DNA of 64,000 bases from Hydrangea macrophylla (lineage: Eukaryota > Streptophyta > Magnoliopsida > Cornales > Hydrangeaceae). Location: contig CM066984.1 of the NCBI GenBank assembly GCA_033977485.1, forward strand, positions 46,569,100-46,633,099, read 5' to 3'. The position numbers were made by a program, and so were the translations under genes. Of the stretch, positions 35,591 through 47,800 are shown in pieces (within the stretch, counting starts at the first letter, position 1; every line of letters begins with the position of its first letter). Under the pieces are notes generated by a model, which saw only the letters and a list, made by a program, of their open reading frames with translations, ran no database searches and was not told the origin of the DNA.

Positions 35591-35782
35591 TCCATTAGAA
35601 ATTTTGAAAGAATTATATATATATATATATAAATAAAAGACCTATTTTCTTTTAGAACCTATACAATTGAATCCAAAACATATAGCTTGAAAATGAATTT
35701 TGTGCTGAACAATCATAGTCAAAATTAACAATGGACATTTGTAAACAAAATTTAAATCATCAGACAACATAGTTCAATAATC

Positions 35783-35895
35783 AGTGCACGCCAAAATTAT
35801 TACAACATTGGATAATTCAATCCCTATGAATAAACTTTAGTGCACGACATAATTATTACAATATTGGATAATTCAATCCCTATGAACACACTATA
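35783..35895. repeat. 56-bp direct repeat, two copies
   Basis: Both copies start AGTGCACG and include ATTGGATAATTCAATCCCTA. The period is 56 bp with a few substitutions. The following 400 bp (35896-36297) is probably the former 3' untranslated and downstream region of the VPS32 remnant, including TTTATT (AATAAA on the minus strand) at 36052-36057. Confidence 0.85.
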
Positions 35896-36297
35896 GCTTA
35901 CTGTCATAATTACTTAAAACCATAAAACATAGCCTACTAGAAGCTAATGAGGAAGCAACTTTGGATGGAAGAAGTAACGAATATCTTATTGTAATACAAC
36001 CAATCATTTTGTCTTAGAACCCTGCAAACAACTGAAGCTATTATATACAACTTTATTATCAGCTCCACAGAAGTGTCTTTCATGGGAACATTTTAAGCGA
36101 ATAGCTTCATATACACAGATTTAATAACTTGGTTCAACTGCTCTGGGAGAATTCCAGAAACTATGGTGTTTACAGAGAATTAATACATCAACTGATAGGC
36201 TAGCACATGTTTCTACACCCCCTTATAAAGCTTAAATGCCACATTACTACAACCAATTAGCGGATAAAATTACATGTAGAAATGAAAAAGGACCTGT

Positions 36298-36489
36298 TCA
36301 AAGTGCCATTTTTGCCTGTAATGCAGCGAGCTCATCTTCGTCAGCTGTGAGCCTCTGAGGAGCAGGACGAACAGGTTGCTTGCTGGCTGGGACTTACACT
36401 GGAGCTGCAGCAGTCGTGGTTGCAGGTTGAAGAAGCTCTTACTCCAACTCAGCACCTTCCAATTCATCGAGTTCTGCTTCCAATTCATC
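36298..36489 (-). pseudogene. Last exon of a VPS32/SNF7 (ESCRT-III) pseudogene
   Basis: VPS32/SNF7 polymerises on endosomes as the main filament subunit of ESCRT-III. The minus-strand exon reads DELEAELDELEGAELE, then a stop, then ELLQPATTTAAAPV, another stop, and finally DEDELAALQAKMAL before the terminator. This matches the acidic C-terminal region of plant VPS32, including the terminal ALQAKMAL-type helix. The internal stops are at 36439-36441 and 36394-36396, both TAA where CAA is plausible. The exon follows a proper TTGCAG acceptor. Upstream coding sequence continues at 57385-57494, about 21 kb away. Confidence 0.85.
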
Positions 36490-37166
36490 CTGCAATGATG
36501 AAGACATTAGACACTTGCACACACATACACATATCACTCTCCTTGTGGTTGCTAACAACACGGAGGACCAAAAATAGAAAAAGGTGATTCAATTGGAACT
36601 TCAAAGGAATACAAGAATTGACACAAAAGGTGGAAAATGTCATTATTAAGGGTGCGTTTGATTGCAAGGTAGAAAATGGGTTGAAAAGAAAATTTTTCCA
36701 TGGAATTATTTTACTTGGAAAATTTTTCCATGGAAATAAATTTGGGACAGTTTGATTACAATTATTTTATGGCTGAAAAATCTAATATTTTCCATAGAAA
36801 ATCAAATTTTGCTGTTTGATTGTCGCTATTTTCCAGTGAAAATTGGTCATTTTCCATAGAAAATAACTTTTTTGCTATTTGATTGCAATAATTTTTCATA
36901 AAAAATTAACATTTTCTATTGAAAACTTACAATTTTTCAAGCAATTAACCTATGAATCATAAACAAACTCTTTGAAAATGATACAAATTCAAGCAATTGA
37001 GATAACCACTCATATCAATAGTCAATTTCACAAATGATAGAAGTACAATATGGAAATTAGTACTTTTTGGCTCCAAACTTTATGGCCCAATGGAAAATTA
37101 TAAGTGTTCACAAAAAAAAAAAAAAAGAAAAAAGAAAAAAGGAAAAAAAGAAGAAGAAAAGAAGTC

Positions 37167-37251
37167 TTGATCACGCGAAGTTGACGATAGTTGCTGGAGC
37201 ATTTCTTGACACGAGCTACGGCTATTTCACCAACACAGGTGGCAAGTTCCA
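37167..37251 (+). other. Possible second captured exon, unidentified
   Basis: A plus-strand stretch reads VAGAFLDTSYGYFTNTGGKF and ends at CAG/GTAAAC, a plausible splice donor. The sequence is more GC-balanced than its AT-rich surroundings. I do not recognise the protein. It could be another gene fragment carried by X or chance. Confidence 0.25.
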
Positions 37252-37389
37252 GGTAAACTACAGTCTTCATCATATCCCCTCCTTGTCCAAATAATCGCAT
37301 CGGCAACATGCATGAATAACAGAAAATAAAAACTGATAACAAGGACAACAGAATTTTAGAAATTAGCCAATGCAACAGTTCAACAAAAC

Positions 37390-37613
37390 CTGAGCAGCAA
37401 GAGTGAAGAAAAGTCCAAGTAGCTTTTCCAAGTGTTTCTTTAGTCACTGTTGGTGAAGCTTTCCCTGAAGAATGGTATACACGAACAGACCAAAAGAGGC
37501 TAGAAATGGCAAATCATGGTTACAACTCCAGAACAATGGTATACATGAACAACAAGAAACAATGATACTTACCATGAATAAATGTGTTTTCCTACTTCCC
37601 TGGGAAGCTGTTT
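37390..37613 (-). pseudogene. Captured ERV1-like sulfhydryl oxidase exon(s)
   Basis: ERV1/ALR proteins are FAD-dependent thiol oxidases of the mitochondrial intermembrane space. The exon 37464-37390 on the minus strand is bounded by CTTCAG and a GT donor and reads KASPTVTKETLGKATWTFLH, then changes frame two bases short of the expected LAAQ end, which is visible as CTTGCTGCTCAG. A second possible exon (37613-37573) has an ACAG acceptor and a GTAAGT donor but holds a stop in the joining frame. Only this part of the gene is present, inside a transposon. Identification rests on one short block, so it is moderate. Confidence 0.55.
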
Positions 37614-37971
37614 CTGTAAACAGTCTCATCTTTCATACTTCTCTCATCATATACAAGAAAGGTTTTTTGTCAACACATGCCCAAATATCTACAAAATAAT
37701 AAGGTATTTGCTAGTTTTCAACATTTGTGGTAATAGAATTTACAACACCAAAATTGCAGTTGGGCACAACCACAATGAAATACAACCTTGTCCAACCCTA
37801 CTCCTTTCCCAAAATGTCAATCTCCATCTAAACATATCGCGTTGGTTGCATCAAAGCTTGTATTTTCATAGTGGGTTAGTTTAGACAACGTGTTGAATGT
37901 GGATTAACAGAGACAAGGCAACCATACATTCCAACCCCTTAACAAGAAGGAGACCAATGTCATATGATAAA

Positions 37972-38155
37972 GAGTAATGTTAGGCACACTTTGAAATCCA
38001 TATTGAATTTGACATCCTATGCTTTAAATACATGTACCTTGTGCTGTGTGAATTTTTTTCACTTTTCTGCACACCACTTGTACAGCACAGGGTACATGCA
38101 TTTAAAGCTGGGTATCAAATTTAGTGTGGATTTCAAAGTGTGCCTAGCATTACTC
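37972..38155. mobile_element. 184-bp Mutator-type MITE with 9-bp TSD
   Basis: Long terminal inverted repeats start GAGTAATGTTAGGCACAC on one side and GAGTAATGCTAGGCACAC on the other, and complementarity extends through most of the element. Perfect 9-bp duplications TATGATAAA lie at 37963-37971 and 38156-38164. A 9-bp TSD is the signature of Mutator-like transposition. It has no coding capacity. Confidence 0.85.
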
Positions 38156-38548
38156 TATGATAAAAGTTCTGATCAACTAAAATATCGGTACAAACAATGG
38201 GTAAACAATAATAATCTTCAAAATTAAGGTTGAACAAAACAATATCAAACCAAACCCAACCAACCACTATCATAGCAATTCATTTTATAACTCCCATTCA
38301 GGACTTCAATCGAGCAGTTAATGAGCTTTCAGTACAGTAACATTAGAACATAAACAACAGTGTTGGTATAGTTTGTAATTCAAAAATCGATGAACATAAA
38401 CAAGTTGAAACCCCAAAACCCCCAAATTTCAAACCTCAATTCGTAAAGTTACTCTTCAGAATCAGCTCAAAATCGATGAACAAGAATTAGGGTTTGAAAT
38501 CATTGCAAGGACCAAATCAGAGAGCATGAGAGTGAGAAAATTACCAAT

Positions 38549-38691
38549 ATATATGTAATATGTATATGTATTTCGACATCTGTATATGTATAGGTGGTAT
38601 ATGTATCGATATCTGTATGTGTGTATATATAAATATGTATGTCGGCTTGATCTGCATGTGTACATATATATATATATATGTGTGTATGTCA

Positions 38692-38742
<51 letters not shown>
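38549..38742. repeat. Compound microsatellite (AT/GTAT/GT/GA)
   Basis: TATATGTA-rich sequence passes into (TA)n, (TG)n and (GA)n. Six frames through it give Tyr/Ile-rich or Arg/Glu-rich products that are not genes. It lies between the captured fragments and the Y insertion point in element X. Confidence 0.9.
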
Positions 38743-39590
38743 TACCGATTGGAAGGTCTGAAGAAGTGGAGAAGTCGAGATTGAGAGGAAGAGATCGTCG
38801 AGATCGAGGGGAAGAGTGAGTCGTGATCGAGAGGAAGTCGTGAACTGATCTCAGAAATTTTCCATGGAATCCAATTCTCAGCGGGGTGGGTGGAATTGAT
38901 TTTCTTTAAAAATGTGGAAAACACGGTCACGTGACCCTTTTGTGGCAAAACATTCCATCGCAAATTTAGACAATCAAACGCCACAAAAGATGGAAAATTA
39001 ACGCTCCGTTTGTTTCAACGTAAAATGTTTTGCATTGGAAAATATTTTACAGGCAAGACATTCTCGTGTAAAACAATTGTCATTGCATCTATTTTCCGGT
39101 GTTTGGCCAATGATGAAAACATTTTCTAGAAAACATTTTCTAGTGTTTGGTACAATTTAAAATACCCAATTATTTAAAAAAAAAACCAATTTTTTAAATC
39201 CATACACTTTTTTTTTTCCAACAAAGCATATATAAGTAAATCCATATAAGCACAAATTATTTTTTTAACAGTAAGAATTAAAAGGGCCAAAAGGGTTTGA
39301 CAATTACAATAGAAATTCCTTTTAACCACCACAACCTGCAACAATACTTTTCAAGATCACTCAAAAGCTAAAAAATAATTATACATCCCAGGCACCAAAC
39401 ACAACTTTAAAAATTAAAAGTATCATCACCATAAAGATAGCAATCCAAACAATCCACAACCCACACAACTTGAATTCTACTCAACCGATACTAGAAATTA
39501 AAAGTATCATAATCAACTAAGGTTCTCAAATTTAAAACGAAAAACAGAGTAATAAACGACACAAACATATACTAAGAACTATAAAAAGCC

Positions 39591-40566
39591 CTAAGGCATT
39601 TGCTTTTGGAAATTCTGAAGCCAAACCTTTCGAAGTCTATGATTTTTTGCTAAAAAGGCCCTTGCAAGCATTTCATTCTGCACCAAATAGTCAAAAGCCG
39701 AGGCCAGGAATTCCTCATCAAAATCTTCAGTCTTCATTACCTCTTCATAGAGATTGCTAACAACAAGACGATCCTCAGTCAATTTGCCAAGCGTAACAGC
39801 AACCTCTCCAATTCTGTCAGAAATTTTAGCAAGTGATTCATCTTCGATATAAGTTGTATGATTTCTCTTACGATGTTGTCTTGATTGGGATGAGGTTGTA
39901 CTTGACGAGCTTTCTTGTTTTCCACCCTCCTTCTCTTTTGGAACTTCTTCAAGACCAATATCTTCATCCAAATCCACAGGTATTGACTCAAGTTGAGGTC
40001 TACTTTCTAGGTTTATATCACCAAAAGACTTGGCAAAATTTCCTTTTGCTCGATCCTTACCAACAACTAGAGCCATTTCATCAAACATCTCTATTTTCTT
40101 GTTAAGATACTTTTCATAACTCGGATTTGCCTGTTGACGATATAGCAGTATAATGATTAATAGGTAAATAGTATAGTAGTAATCACCAAAGAAAGATCCC
40201 AAAAAAAAAATATTAATCATAAGAAATACAAACCTGGACATATTCATCATATACACTTGGACTAGTAGTGATCATCTTCAAGCTATCATCCCACCCCAAT
40301 CTAGTTTTATCTAAGCGAAGTTTCTCTATAATGGACCATGAACTTCTTAAAGTTCTAAGATGATGCTCCACATGGGTAGATAAGCATTCAACTCCATATT
40401 GCTCTTTTACGACATTTGCTACCCGAGTAAAAGAGCAAATTCTATATACGTTGTTGGGTTTATTCCCATTTTTCACCTCATCAACAAGAATTTCCAACAA
40501 CATGCGCTCCATTGGTTTTGTCCACCTAAATTGCTTACTCTTGCCAGCTTCTCCCTTTTTGCTCAT
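39591..40566 (-). CDS. PIF/Harbinger ORF1, Myb/SANT-like DNA-binding protein
   Basis: Two exons join in phase: 40566-40234 and 40130-39591, with a CAG/GTTTGT donor and a CAACAG acceptor, giving 290 codons plus stop. Residues about 10-95 form a Myb/SANT-like domain (FRWTKPMERMLLEILVDE, then SSWSIIEKLR and LGWDD). The middle is acidic and Ser-rich with a basic RQHRKRNHT patch, probably a nuclear signal, and the C-terminal part is helical. In PIF/Harbinger elements ORF1 binds the element ends and helps bring the transposase into the nucleus. No stop or frameshift is visible. The intron contains a poly-T run (poly-A on the plus strand). Confidence 0.85.
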
Positions 40567-40788
40567 TTCTATTCCACCAATTTAATTTGCAAGTTAATTT
40601 AAAACAAAAACATCTACTAAGATCAAACAATAAACCTCAAAACATTAAAGTTAATTATAAACCTCATTGATAACAATAAGAACTTAACATCTAAAGTACA
40701 AAGTTCATCGCATTATTAATAAGTAAACATCAAATAATAAACCTCACTGTCATATCGTCTCAAAACATCAAACAATAAACCATAAAAG

Positions 40789-42148
40789 TTAATTATTCCT
40801 TCTATTTCTATAGTCGACAAACATTGCATGTGCTATGATATCTCTTTTCATAATCCAATCCCTATTCTCCGCTTTCTCTTCTCTTTGGGTTAGTTGGACT
40901 CTTTCGCTTTGAGATTGAAACTCTTGATTTGCAACTTGCATAATTAAGTCATTTGGATCAACTCCCATTACATAGTTGTGTAAGATATAACATGCTAGCA
41001 CCACATCTACTTGGATTGTATACTTCCAAAAGGGCTCTGCATCGAGCACACGAAAGTGTTTCTTCAAAACTCCAAAACATCGTTCAATTATGGTTCGCAA
41101 AGAAGAGTGACGAAAGTTGAATAGCTCTCTTTCATTTTCAGGAGGGTGATTACTGTACTCCTTTAAGTGATATCGAACACCACGATATGGAGGAATGAAT
41201 CCATTTCGAATACCGTACCCCGAATCCACAAGATAATATTTATCTACAATTTAAGAAGAGTTGTTATGGTTTATTATCCATTCTCATTATGATAATAGGA
41301 AAACACCAAGATAAGCTAATACCTTTAGGGACTTGAAGGCCCCTTGGCCTTGAAAGTGCATCATTTAGTACACATGAATCGTGTGCCGATCCTTCCCATC
41401 CAGAGAGCACGTATGTGAACTTTAGGTCAAAGGAGACAGCAGCGAGGACATTTTGTGTTGTTGTCCCCTTTCGACCACGAAACCTTCCTTGAAGTTCAAG
41501 GGGGACAGATGCACGAACATGTGTCCCATCAATAGCTCCCAAACAATCCTATTTTAATTAGCTATAGAAAAAGTTAGACTAGTGATTTGTTTTTATAATT
41601 TAAAAGCCTAATTCACGTCATTCTTAATTGTTACTTACAGAAAACCACGGGTAGAATCTTTGATTTTGTCATATTTCTAGAGGAGTAGGAGTGGAACTAT
41701 CTGGCTGTCTTATCACATCTGGATACAACTTTAAGATTGCATCAAGAACAATTAGAAAGTATCGATGAACCATTTCTATTGACCTAAAGAAGCGTGAACC
41801 AATCACCCGAAATCTCACATTATGACCAAGTAGATGAAGAAATATGATCACTTGTTCGATCACAGACATGTGAATTGTTGCTCGCAACAGGCTTTTCCTT
41901 TCGAGAGTATCACATAACTCAAAAAATGCAGTAGGGCTCATACGTATTTGATCTATACAATGAGCTTCACTGCAACATAATATGCTATTAATATAATTCT
42001 CCCTTTCCTGACTCCTATCAATACGAGGTTCCTTAGGTATCCAAGATCTATAGGCTTTAATGACTGCAAAACCTGCAGCTATAACTGAAGTGGCAGCTCC
42101 TACTACTGTTGCTCGAGTGAGAATTCCATCCTCTGTATTTTGGTCCAT
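40789..42148 (-). pseudogene. PIF/Harbinger DDE transposase with one stop codon
   Basis: Three exons join in phase: 42148-41639, 41548-41323 and 41243-40789, with GTAAGT and GTATTA donors and AG acceptors, giving 396 codons. The N-terminal half has the helix-turn-helix-like HMSVIEQVIIFLHLLGHNVR segment. The catalytic residues are D177 (AIDGTHV), D252 (YYLVDSGY) and E299 (IIERCFGVLKKHF). The reaction is cut-and-paste transposition at TAA/TTA targets. TGA at codon 160 (41669-41671), probably from CGA, truncates the protein before all catalytic residues. Everything else looks intact, so inactivation is probably recent. Confidence 0.93.
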
Positions 42149-42498
42149 CTACACAAACCCACGAAAGTCATTAAGTTATATATGCGCGTTGCGAGCCATT
42201 ACTGATTAAGGGCAATTTAGTATAACAAATACTAACAGACCATTGCATTTCAACACAATCACAAATCAAAGGCAATTTAACATATAGTGTATTTAAATAG
42301 AACTACAAAATACCAACAAACCATTCCATTTTAGCACACTATATATGTTCCTATTGAAAGTACTTTCACAATTTCAAGAGTGAGGGATGTAACTTGAAAT
42401 TATAGGGGAAAAAAAGTGTAAGCATAAACCTTAATAGATTAGTAAATTTAACCCTAAGAAAAAGCAGAAAAATCAAAAACCGAATCTGAAATATAGTA

Positions 42499-42600
42499 CT
42501 CCCTCCGTCCCATTTTTTGAGTCCTATATTCTATTTTGGGATGTCCCAAAATTAGTGTCCACTTTCCTAAATTTGTATTCAATTTTTACTTACTTTTCCA
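42499..42600. repeat. Stowaway-type MITE end, truncated
   Basis: TA followed by CTCCCTCCGTCCCATTTTTT is the classic terminus of plant Stowaway (Tc1/mariner) MITEs. The matching inverted end is not found downstream, so only one end remains or the partner is too diverged. The insertion is in the region upstream of the Y transposase. Confidence 0.6.
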
Positions 42601-43039
42601 AAACTACCCTTCCTTGAAATCTACAAAAAAAAAAAAAAAAACAAAACAAAACAAAAAAAGTTATTGTAATGATTAGGGGCAATTGTGTAAAGTAAGTGTA
42701 AACCACATGGGGTAAAGTGACATCAAGCCAAGCTATTTGGGTAGATCCCTCTAAATTTTGTAGGATCCAAAAGAGGGGCATTGGTGGATGCAATTTGAAA
42801 ATGACTATGTGTTGGGTTATTGGCCTTCATTCCTATTCTCATACTTGACAGAGAGTGCTTCCATGATAGAGTGGGGTGGTGAAGTAGTGAATACACAACC
42901 TGATGGACTGCACACCTCAACTCAAATGGGTAGTGGCCATTTCCCAGAAGAAGGATTTGGGAAGTCAAGCTATTTCAGGAATATTCGAATTATTGATAGC
43001 TCAAATAATCTCAAGGCTCCTAAAGGACTTGGCACTTTC

Positions 43040-43260
43040 ACTGAGAAATAAAACTGCTATGATGTCCAAACTGGTAGTAATGGTAATTGGCATTGATGAG
43101 AAATCAAACTGCTATGATGTCCAACCTTTATACCCAAATATAGTAACTTTTATGAGAAATCAAACTACTATGATGTCCAAACTATCACCCTTATTTGAAA
43201 TCCAAAGCTTACCCTTATTTGAAATCAAACTTACCCTTATTTGAAATCCCAAACCAAACT
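43040..43260. repeat. Short imperfect repeats upstream of the Z insertion
   Basis: GAGAAATCAAACTGCTATGA-type units followed by TGTCCAA occur three times about 50-60 bp apart, then ACCCTTATTTGAAATC occurs three times. They lie in the Y element between its transposase gene and the Z LTR. Bases 42180-43370 otherwise hold no gene. Confidence 0.65.
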
Positions 43261-43370
43261 TAATCCTAGAAAATAAAAACTAGAATTACATAGAGAGTGG
43301 TAGAAACAGATTTGGAAAATCAATTCATCAACATAGAGAGTGAAATATGCATATATGTGTATTTACATAT

Positions 43371-44524
43371 TGTTTGCTTGTAATTTGCTCGGACGTGCCA
43401 GAACCAACGGTGGTTCGGTGTGTGTATGTGCAAACTAATTTCCTATATTGCTTGAGTGAGTGATACTCAAGGCTTGGTGAATCTAACTTCTAAACAAGGG
43501 TGATTGTGTGTAGTGAGTAGGAAAGTACCCTCACTAAAAGTCCTTTAGCAGTACTGAAGCGCACAAGCTAAAAAGTGTCGAAGTCTAACAGGTAAACAAA
43601 ATCACAAACGGTTTAATAAAAATAGATTTTTATTAAATGCTTGGAAAGATTAAAACAGATCTTAGGAACACAACAGAAAAGGTTGGACATTCAAAAGAAC
43701 AAAAGAAAGAAAAATAATAACAAAAGGACAGACCTAATTGCTACTAAAGCTGAGAAAAAACAAAGACTTGAAGAAAGTGCTCTGAATGCTTCGAATGTGC
43801 TGAGTGCTGAATGCTGTTGTGTATGCTATTTTCGAAAGAGACGCGGAGTCCTTTGCTTGGAGGGCCTGCCTCAATATTTATAGCGGCCAAGGTTGATTTC
43901 TATTTGGACTATGATTCCTTATCTTACGCCCCAAGCTGTTAATTGATTGATTAATTGAAGAAATCCTTTTATATCAATGATTCCTTCCTTATCAAGAACT
44001 TGATTGCCTCAATTCCTTTAATTTAGGGATCAGACGCATCAATCCAGCTGGCAACAAACAATCCCTTTCCTAAACGGACTCCTGTTTCTAAAACTCTTGA
44101 AGGTGATGTCATCCTGCCAGCTGTGAACAGCACCGCCTTTCTTTCATCAATCGGCCTCATCATTGCTCCTCCTGGATAAACCGGGCTCAATCAGCTTCCA
44201 TGCCCGATCATCTTTCATTCAACCGCCCATAGCCAATCCGACTTAGATTCTGACTTTACCTCTCATCTTCATTACGCCTTGTCCGATTGGCTATCCTGCT
44301 GCTGCTTTCCACCATCGGGCTTTCAACATGATAAGTTATGTTTTCCAATAGCCCGATGAACCTTACCACAATCCCATATCCCATCGGGCTCTACTTGTCA
44401 CACCAACCGGCCTTAACCCAATCATTGGTCTTATGTCTATACTTGAGCTCGGTAAGTCATTCACCGGCCTCTCCTCTAACATAAATCGGACTCAAAACCC
44501 ATTGATGGTTTTTGGGTGCAAACA
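43371..44524 (-). repeat. 3' LTR of element Z
   Basis: 1154 bp, identical in length to its partner. On the minus strand a TATAAATA box lies at 43882-43875. The frame at 43641-43883 is LTR-derived and recurs at 55537-55737. Confidence 0.95.
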
Positions 44525-44540
44525 ATTGCCCCCCAAAAGG
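44525..44540 (-). other. Polypurine tract of element Z
   Basis: On the minus strand CCTTTTGGGGGGCAAT lies immediately before the 3' LTR. It confirms minus orientation. Confidence 0.9.
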
Positions 44541-44680
44541 TCATATCAAACATCCCGCCTTGATTGATGTGACGTTTTGAATTTTAAACTGGCCATGCGT
44601 CAAGCACGCAGCAACTTGTCAGATTATGGAGAATCCCACCAGTCACTCCACATTTAATGCGCCATGATGGCGTCGTGATA

Positions 44681-44691
44681 TTTAAATATCG
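44681..44691 (+). promoter_or_regulatory. TATA-like promoter of the antisense PMD gene
   Basis: ATATTTAAATA lies 122 bp upstream of the ATG at 44813, with a C/T-rich leader between. It would drive transcription opposite to the retrotransposon. The promoter role is inferred. Confidence 0.45.
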
Positions 44692-44812
44692 CCCAACTTT
44701 TGAAACTCCCTACAACCTATTGGCATTCTTACTCTTTCTACACTTCAAGCAGAACACAGAGCTTCTCTCTCTAGAACCTCCATCTTTTCTGGCGACCTAT
44801 TTCTTTCTACAG

Positions 44813-47800
44813 ATGGCTCCTAAGACTGCTCCGGCTACCACAAAAAGCAAGAAATCCTTCGTAGACGCTCCACCACCACAAAATCGATGCAGAGAAGTTA
44901 GGGCTTTGGCCAAAGCTCACGCCGCTGACATATCCACAGAGTACCTTACCCCCTACAGCTCTTCTGATGGTTCTCCCGCTGCCCCAGGCTTAGGCGCGGC
45001 GTTTCTTGGCCACCCTCCGGCAGCTTTTCTTCCTTTCTTCTCTCCTGTAGGAAACGAAGAATTCCTACAAGTCCCTGCTCACTGGCACAAGGTCCAGACT
45101 GCCAACCAGCCAATTCGAGGATGGCCGACCCGTGCCGCTGACTGGGATAAATGGGTTACCAGGGTTTCGGCCTCCAAGGCTGGTGTCTGGAAACAAACAG
45201 GCATCTACGATGCAATCATGCTCAGCCGGTCTCGAATCGAGATGGATCGACCTCTTCTTCTGTCTGCTTTACTATTCTGGTCCTCGTCTTGCAATGGCTT
45301 TCTTTTCCGTTGCGGACCAATGTCTCCCACTCTCAAAGACATCAGCTACCTGCTCGGCCTTCATCCCCACGGCCCAGAGATCATTCCCAGGCTTGACGTT
45401 GGGACAGCCAGCTTTGCCTATCCACAACAGGAAATTATCAGGGATGGGGCCGTTTCTCATAGGCCGATCACAGCCTTTGGAGGCTTCCTTGCCGCCTGCA
45501 GCGGGGCAGATGATACGGAGGTGTCCGATGCAGAACACACTGCCTTCCTAATCTACTGGATCAACAAATATCTCTTCTATTCGGCCTCCCAAGCCATTAC
45601 CAAAGAATATACAACCTTAGCCTTGGCTCTAGCATCGGGGAAACCTTTAACCATGGCTACGCTGGTTTGGGCACACTTGGTTAGAGGCATCACAGATTTT
45701 GTTCACTCGGGCTTCGGAGTTGGTGGAAGCCCGATGTGGGTGCTCCAATTGTGGCTTCATTCCTACTTTCCCGAATTCCAACCCACCATCAGCCAATTGG
45801 CCGATGTGCCTATCTCCGCCGTTCAGTTTATGAACGTAGCTCCTTCTTCACACTCTTTCGAAGAGTGTTTCACTTTCTTTTACCAAGGTTGCTCCCCTCG
45901 GGCTGTCAACCTCTATACCCCATTCTTTTCTCTTCAATTTTCCTCATTCCTTTAGCTCTCTAATAATCCTTCCAACTGGGGTTCGGGCACCCAGTCTACT
46001 TACAACGAAATCTTCTCTAGCTACTTAGTGGCTAGAGATATTATTTTTAGCCCGAGCATCCCATCAGCCAACAATAAATGCGGGGCCGAATACTACTTTG
46101 CTCCTCTATATGCCCGCCAATTCGGGCTTACACAACTCGTGCTCGTTTCCCTGGCATTACCGTCAATGTTGACTGGGTTGAACGTGGCCTCATTGTTAAT
46201 GACGGGCAGGTGAAAAAGATAACAGAGAGGTCGGACCGGCTCAAAGCCGCGTTCAACTTTACACCCTTCTTTGCCCGGCCAATAGTATAAGAGGAATTCA
46301 CCCAGTGGTGGGGTGAACGGGCTCGAAACATATTTTCAAGCACCGCTGTTGAGGCCCTGGTGCCTTTTACTGCTTCATCAGCCATCGAGGCCGATGTATC
46401 TGTACCAACAACAGCTCCAATCCGGCGTAAGCAAATTGCCAAGAGACCGGCTCGCAAACCAACTCCGGGCAAGGGTCCTTCTCAAAAGAAACAAAAAACA
46501 ACACCGGCCTCTGTTCATGTTTGCTCTTTTCCCTTCGTTTAGTGATTGAGCCCGAATTCCTTTCATGCAGTATTAATCATTTTGTTCTATCTTTGCAGCT
46601 TGCTGACGAAGACTCAGGAGAAGATCCACTTCCAAATCTCGCTCAAACTCTTCCTCCAACTTTCCCTACATCACCGGCCTCTGCAACGGCTTATCTAGAG
46701 CGAGTGGCCGTACGGGTGATGCCACTTCACATCGTGCCTCCTCTAACTCCTTCAAGCGGAGACGAGGACCTTGCTGCCTCTATCCAAGCTCCGGAGCAAG
46801 TCGTCCTCTCTTCCAGTACTGAGGACTTGGCCGATGCTGGAGTTACCGTCGAAGCTGCTGGGGGCGAGGTAGACCAAACTGTCCCAACTGAAATTGAAAC
46901 CGGGCAAGGGGAGACCACCGCGGCCATGGGTCCTGTTCACACAATAGCAGGATCAGTAGTGGCCGAGGTCAGTCCTCCTGAAGCATCTGCCATAGAAGCC
47001 GGTGATGATAATTCGGGCTCAGTCCCAGGAACTGAAGTCCTGCAGACAACGGTGGCTCCAACGAGCCCAGAGATGGAAACCGGCCACCCTTCGTCTTCAC
47101 AACCAACACCTTCTCAACCAAGTGAGGCCGATATTCGCGAAGCGATCTCGGCCCCCCTTAGTCCTCAAACCCAGGTATTGTAGTGTTGCTTTATGTTAAT
47201 TCGTATAATTTCTCTAAAAACCCTGCCTGACTGCATCCTCTTGAACAGGCCGATCCCTCAGGTCCAGTGCCAATAATTCCCTTCAACGACTTCTTCTCGG
47301 GCCTGGACCTGAGAGCTTTTGACCTTGGCCCCTTGGAGCCCGAAGCGGTTTCTCCTTCCCTGCTGCAACAAGCCAAGGATCTACTCCTCGGACTGACTAA
47401 CCAGGAATTTTCCAATCTTCCTGCTGCTGCTGATATTGACACAGCCTTGAACACTCTCATGGCCGATCCCTCTCTCTCAGACGGGCAGCTATCATTACTC
47501 CTGGAGATAAAAGAGAGACTCCCCAGTGCCCGTCTTATGGATAGATCGGCCTTGAAAATTCAAGCTGATGCGGAACTTCACTTGGGCTCCCGGCAGAAGG
47601 CATTAGATTTCTTGGAAGGGGCCAAAGCCAAATTTGAAGCAGGGAAGGCCTCTCGGGCTCAGGTTCTAGCAAGGGACTCCTGGCTGCGGAACCGTATTGC
47701 TGTACTAAAGGCTCAGCTTGCCCAATGTGAGGCCGATGTCATTACTAACAGCGCCGCCCTTGGGAAAATTAATGAGGTCCTTTCTTCATTAGGCGGTGAT

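Noticed and set aside
38460..38984. Tyr/Ile-rich and Arg/Glu-rich frames
   Set aside because: They arise from the TA/TG/GA microsatellites at 38549-38742.
42590..42793. Phe-rich minus-strand frame next to the Stowaway end
   Set aside because: Generated by poly-A/T runs.
45953..45955. End of the PMD protein at the TAG
   Set aside because: The same frame continues with recognisable family sequence (SNWGSGTQSTYNEIFSSYLV) directly after it, so it is a nonsense change or local error, not the natural end.
46128..47460. Minus-strand frames opposite the PMD gene (46128-46472, 46727-46940, 47191-47460)
   Set aside because: No domain similarity, and the plus strand has the conserved blocks, splice sites and coiled coil.
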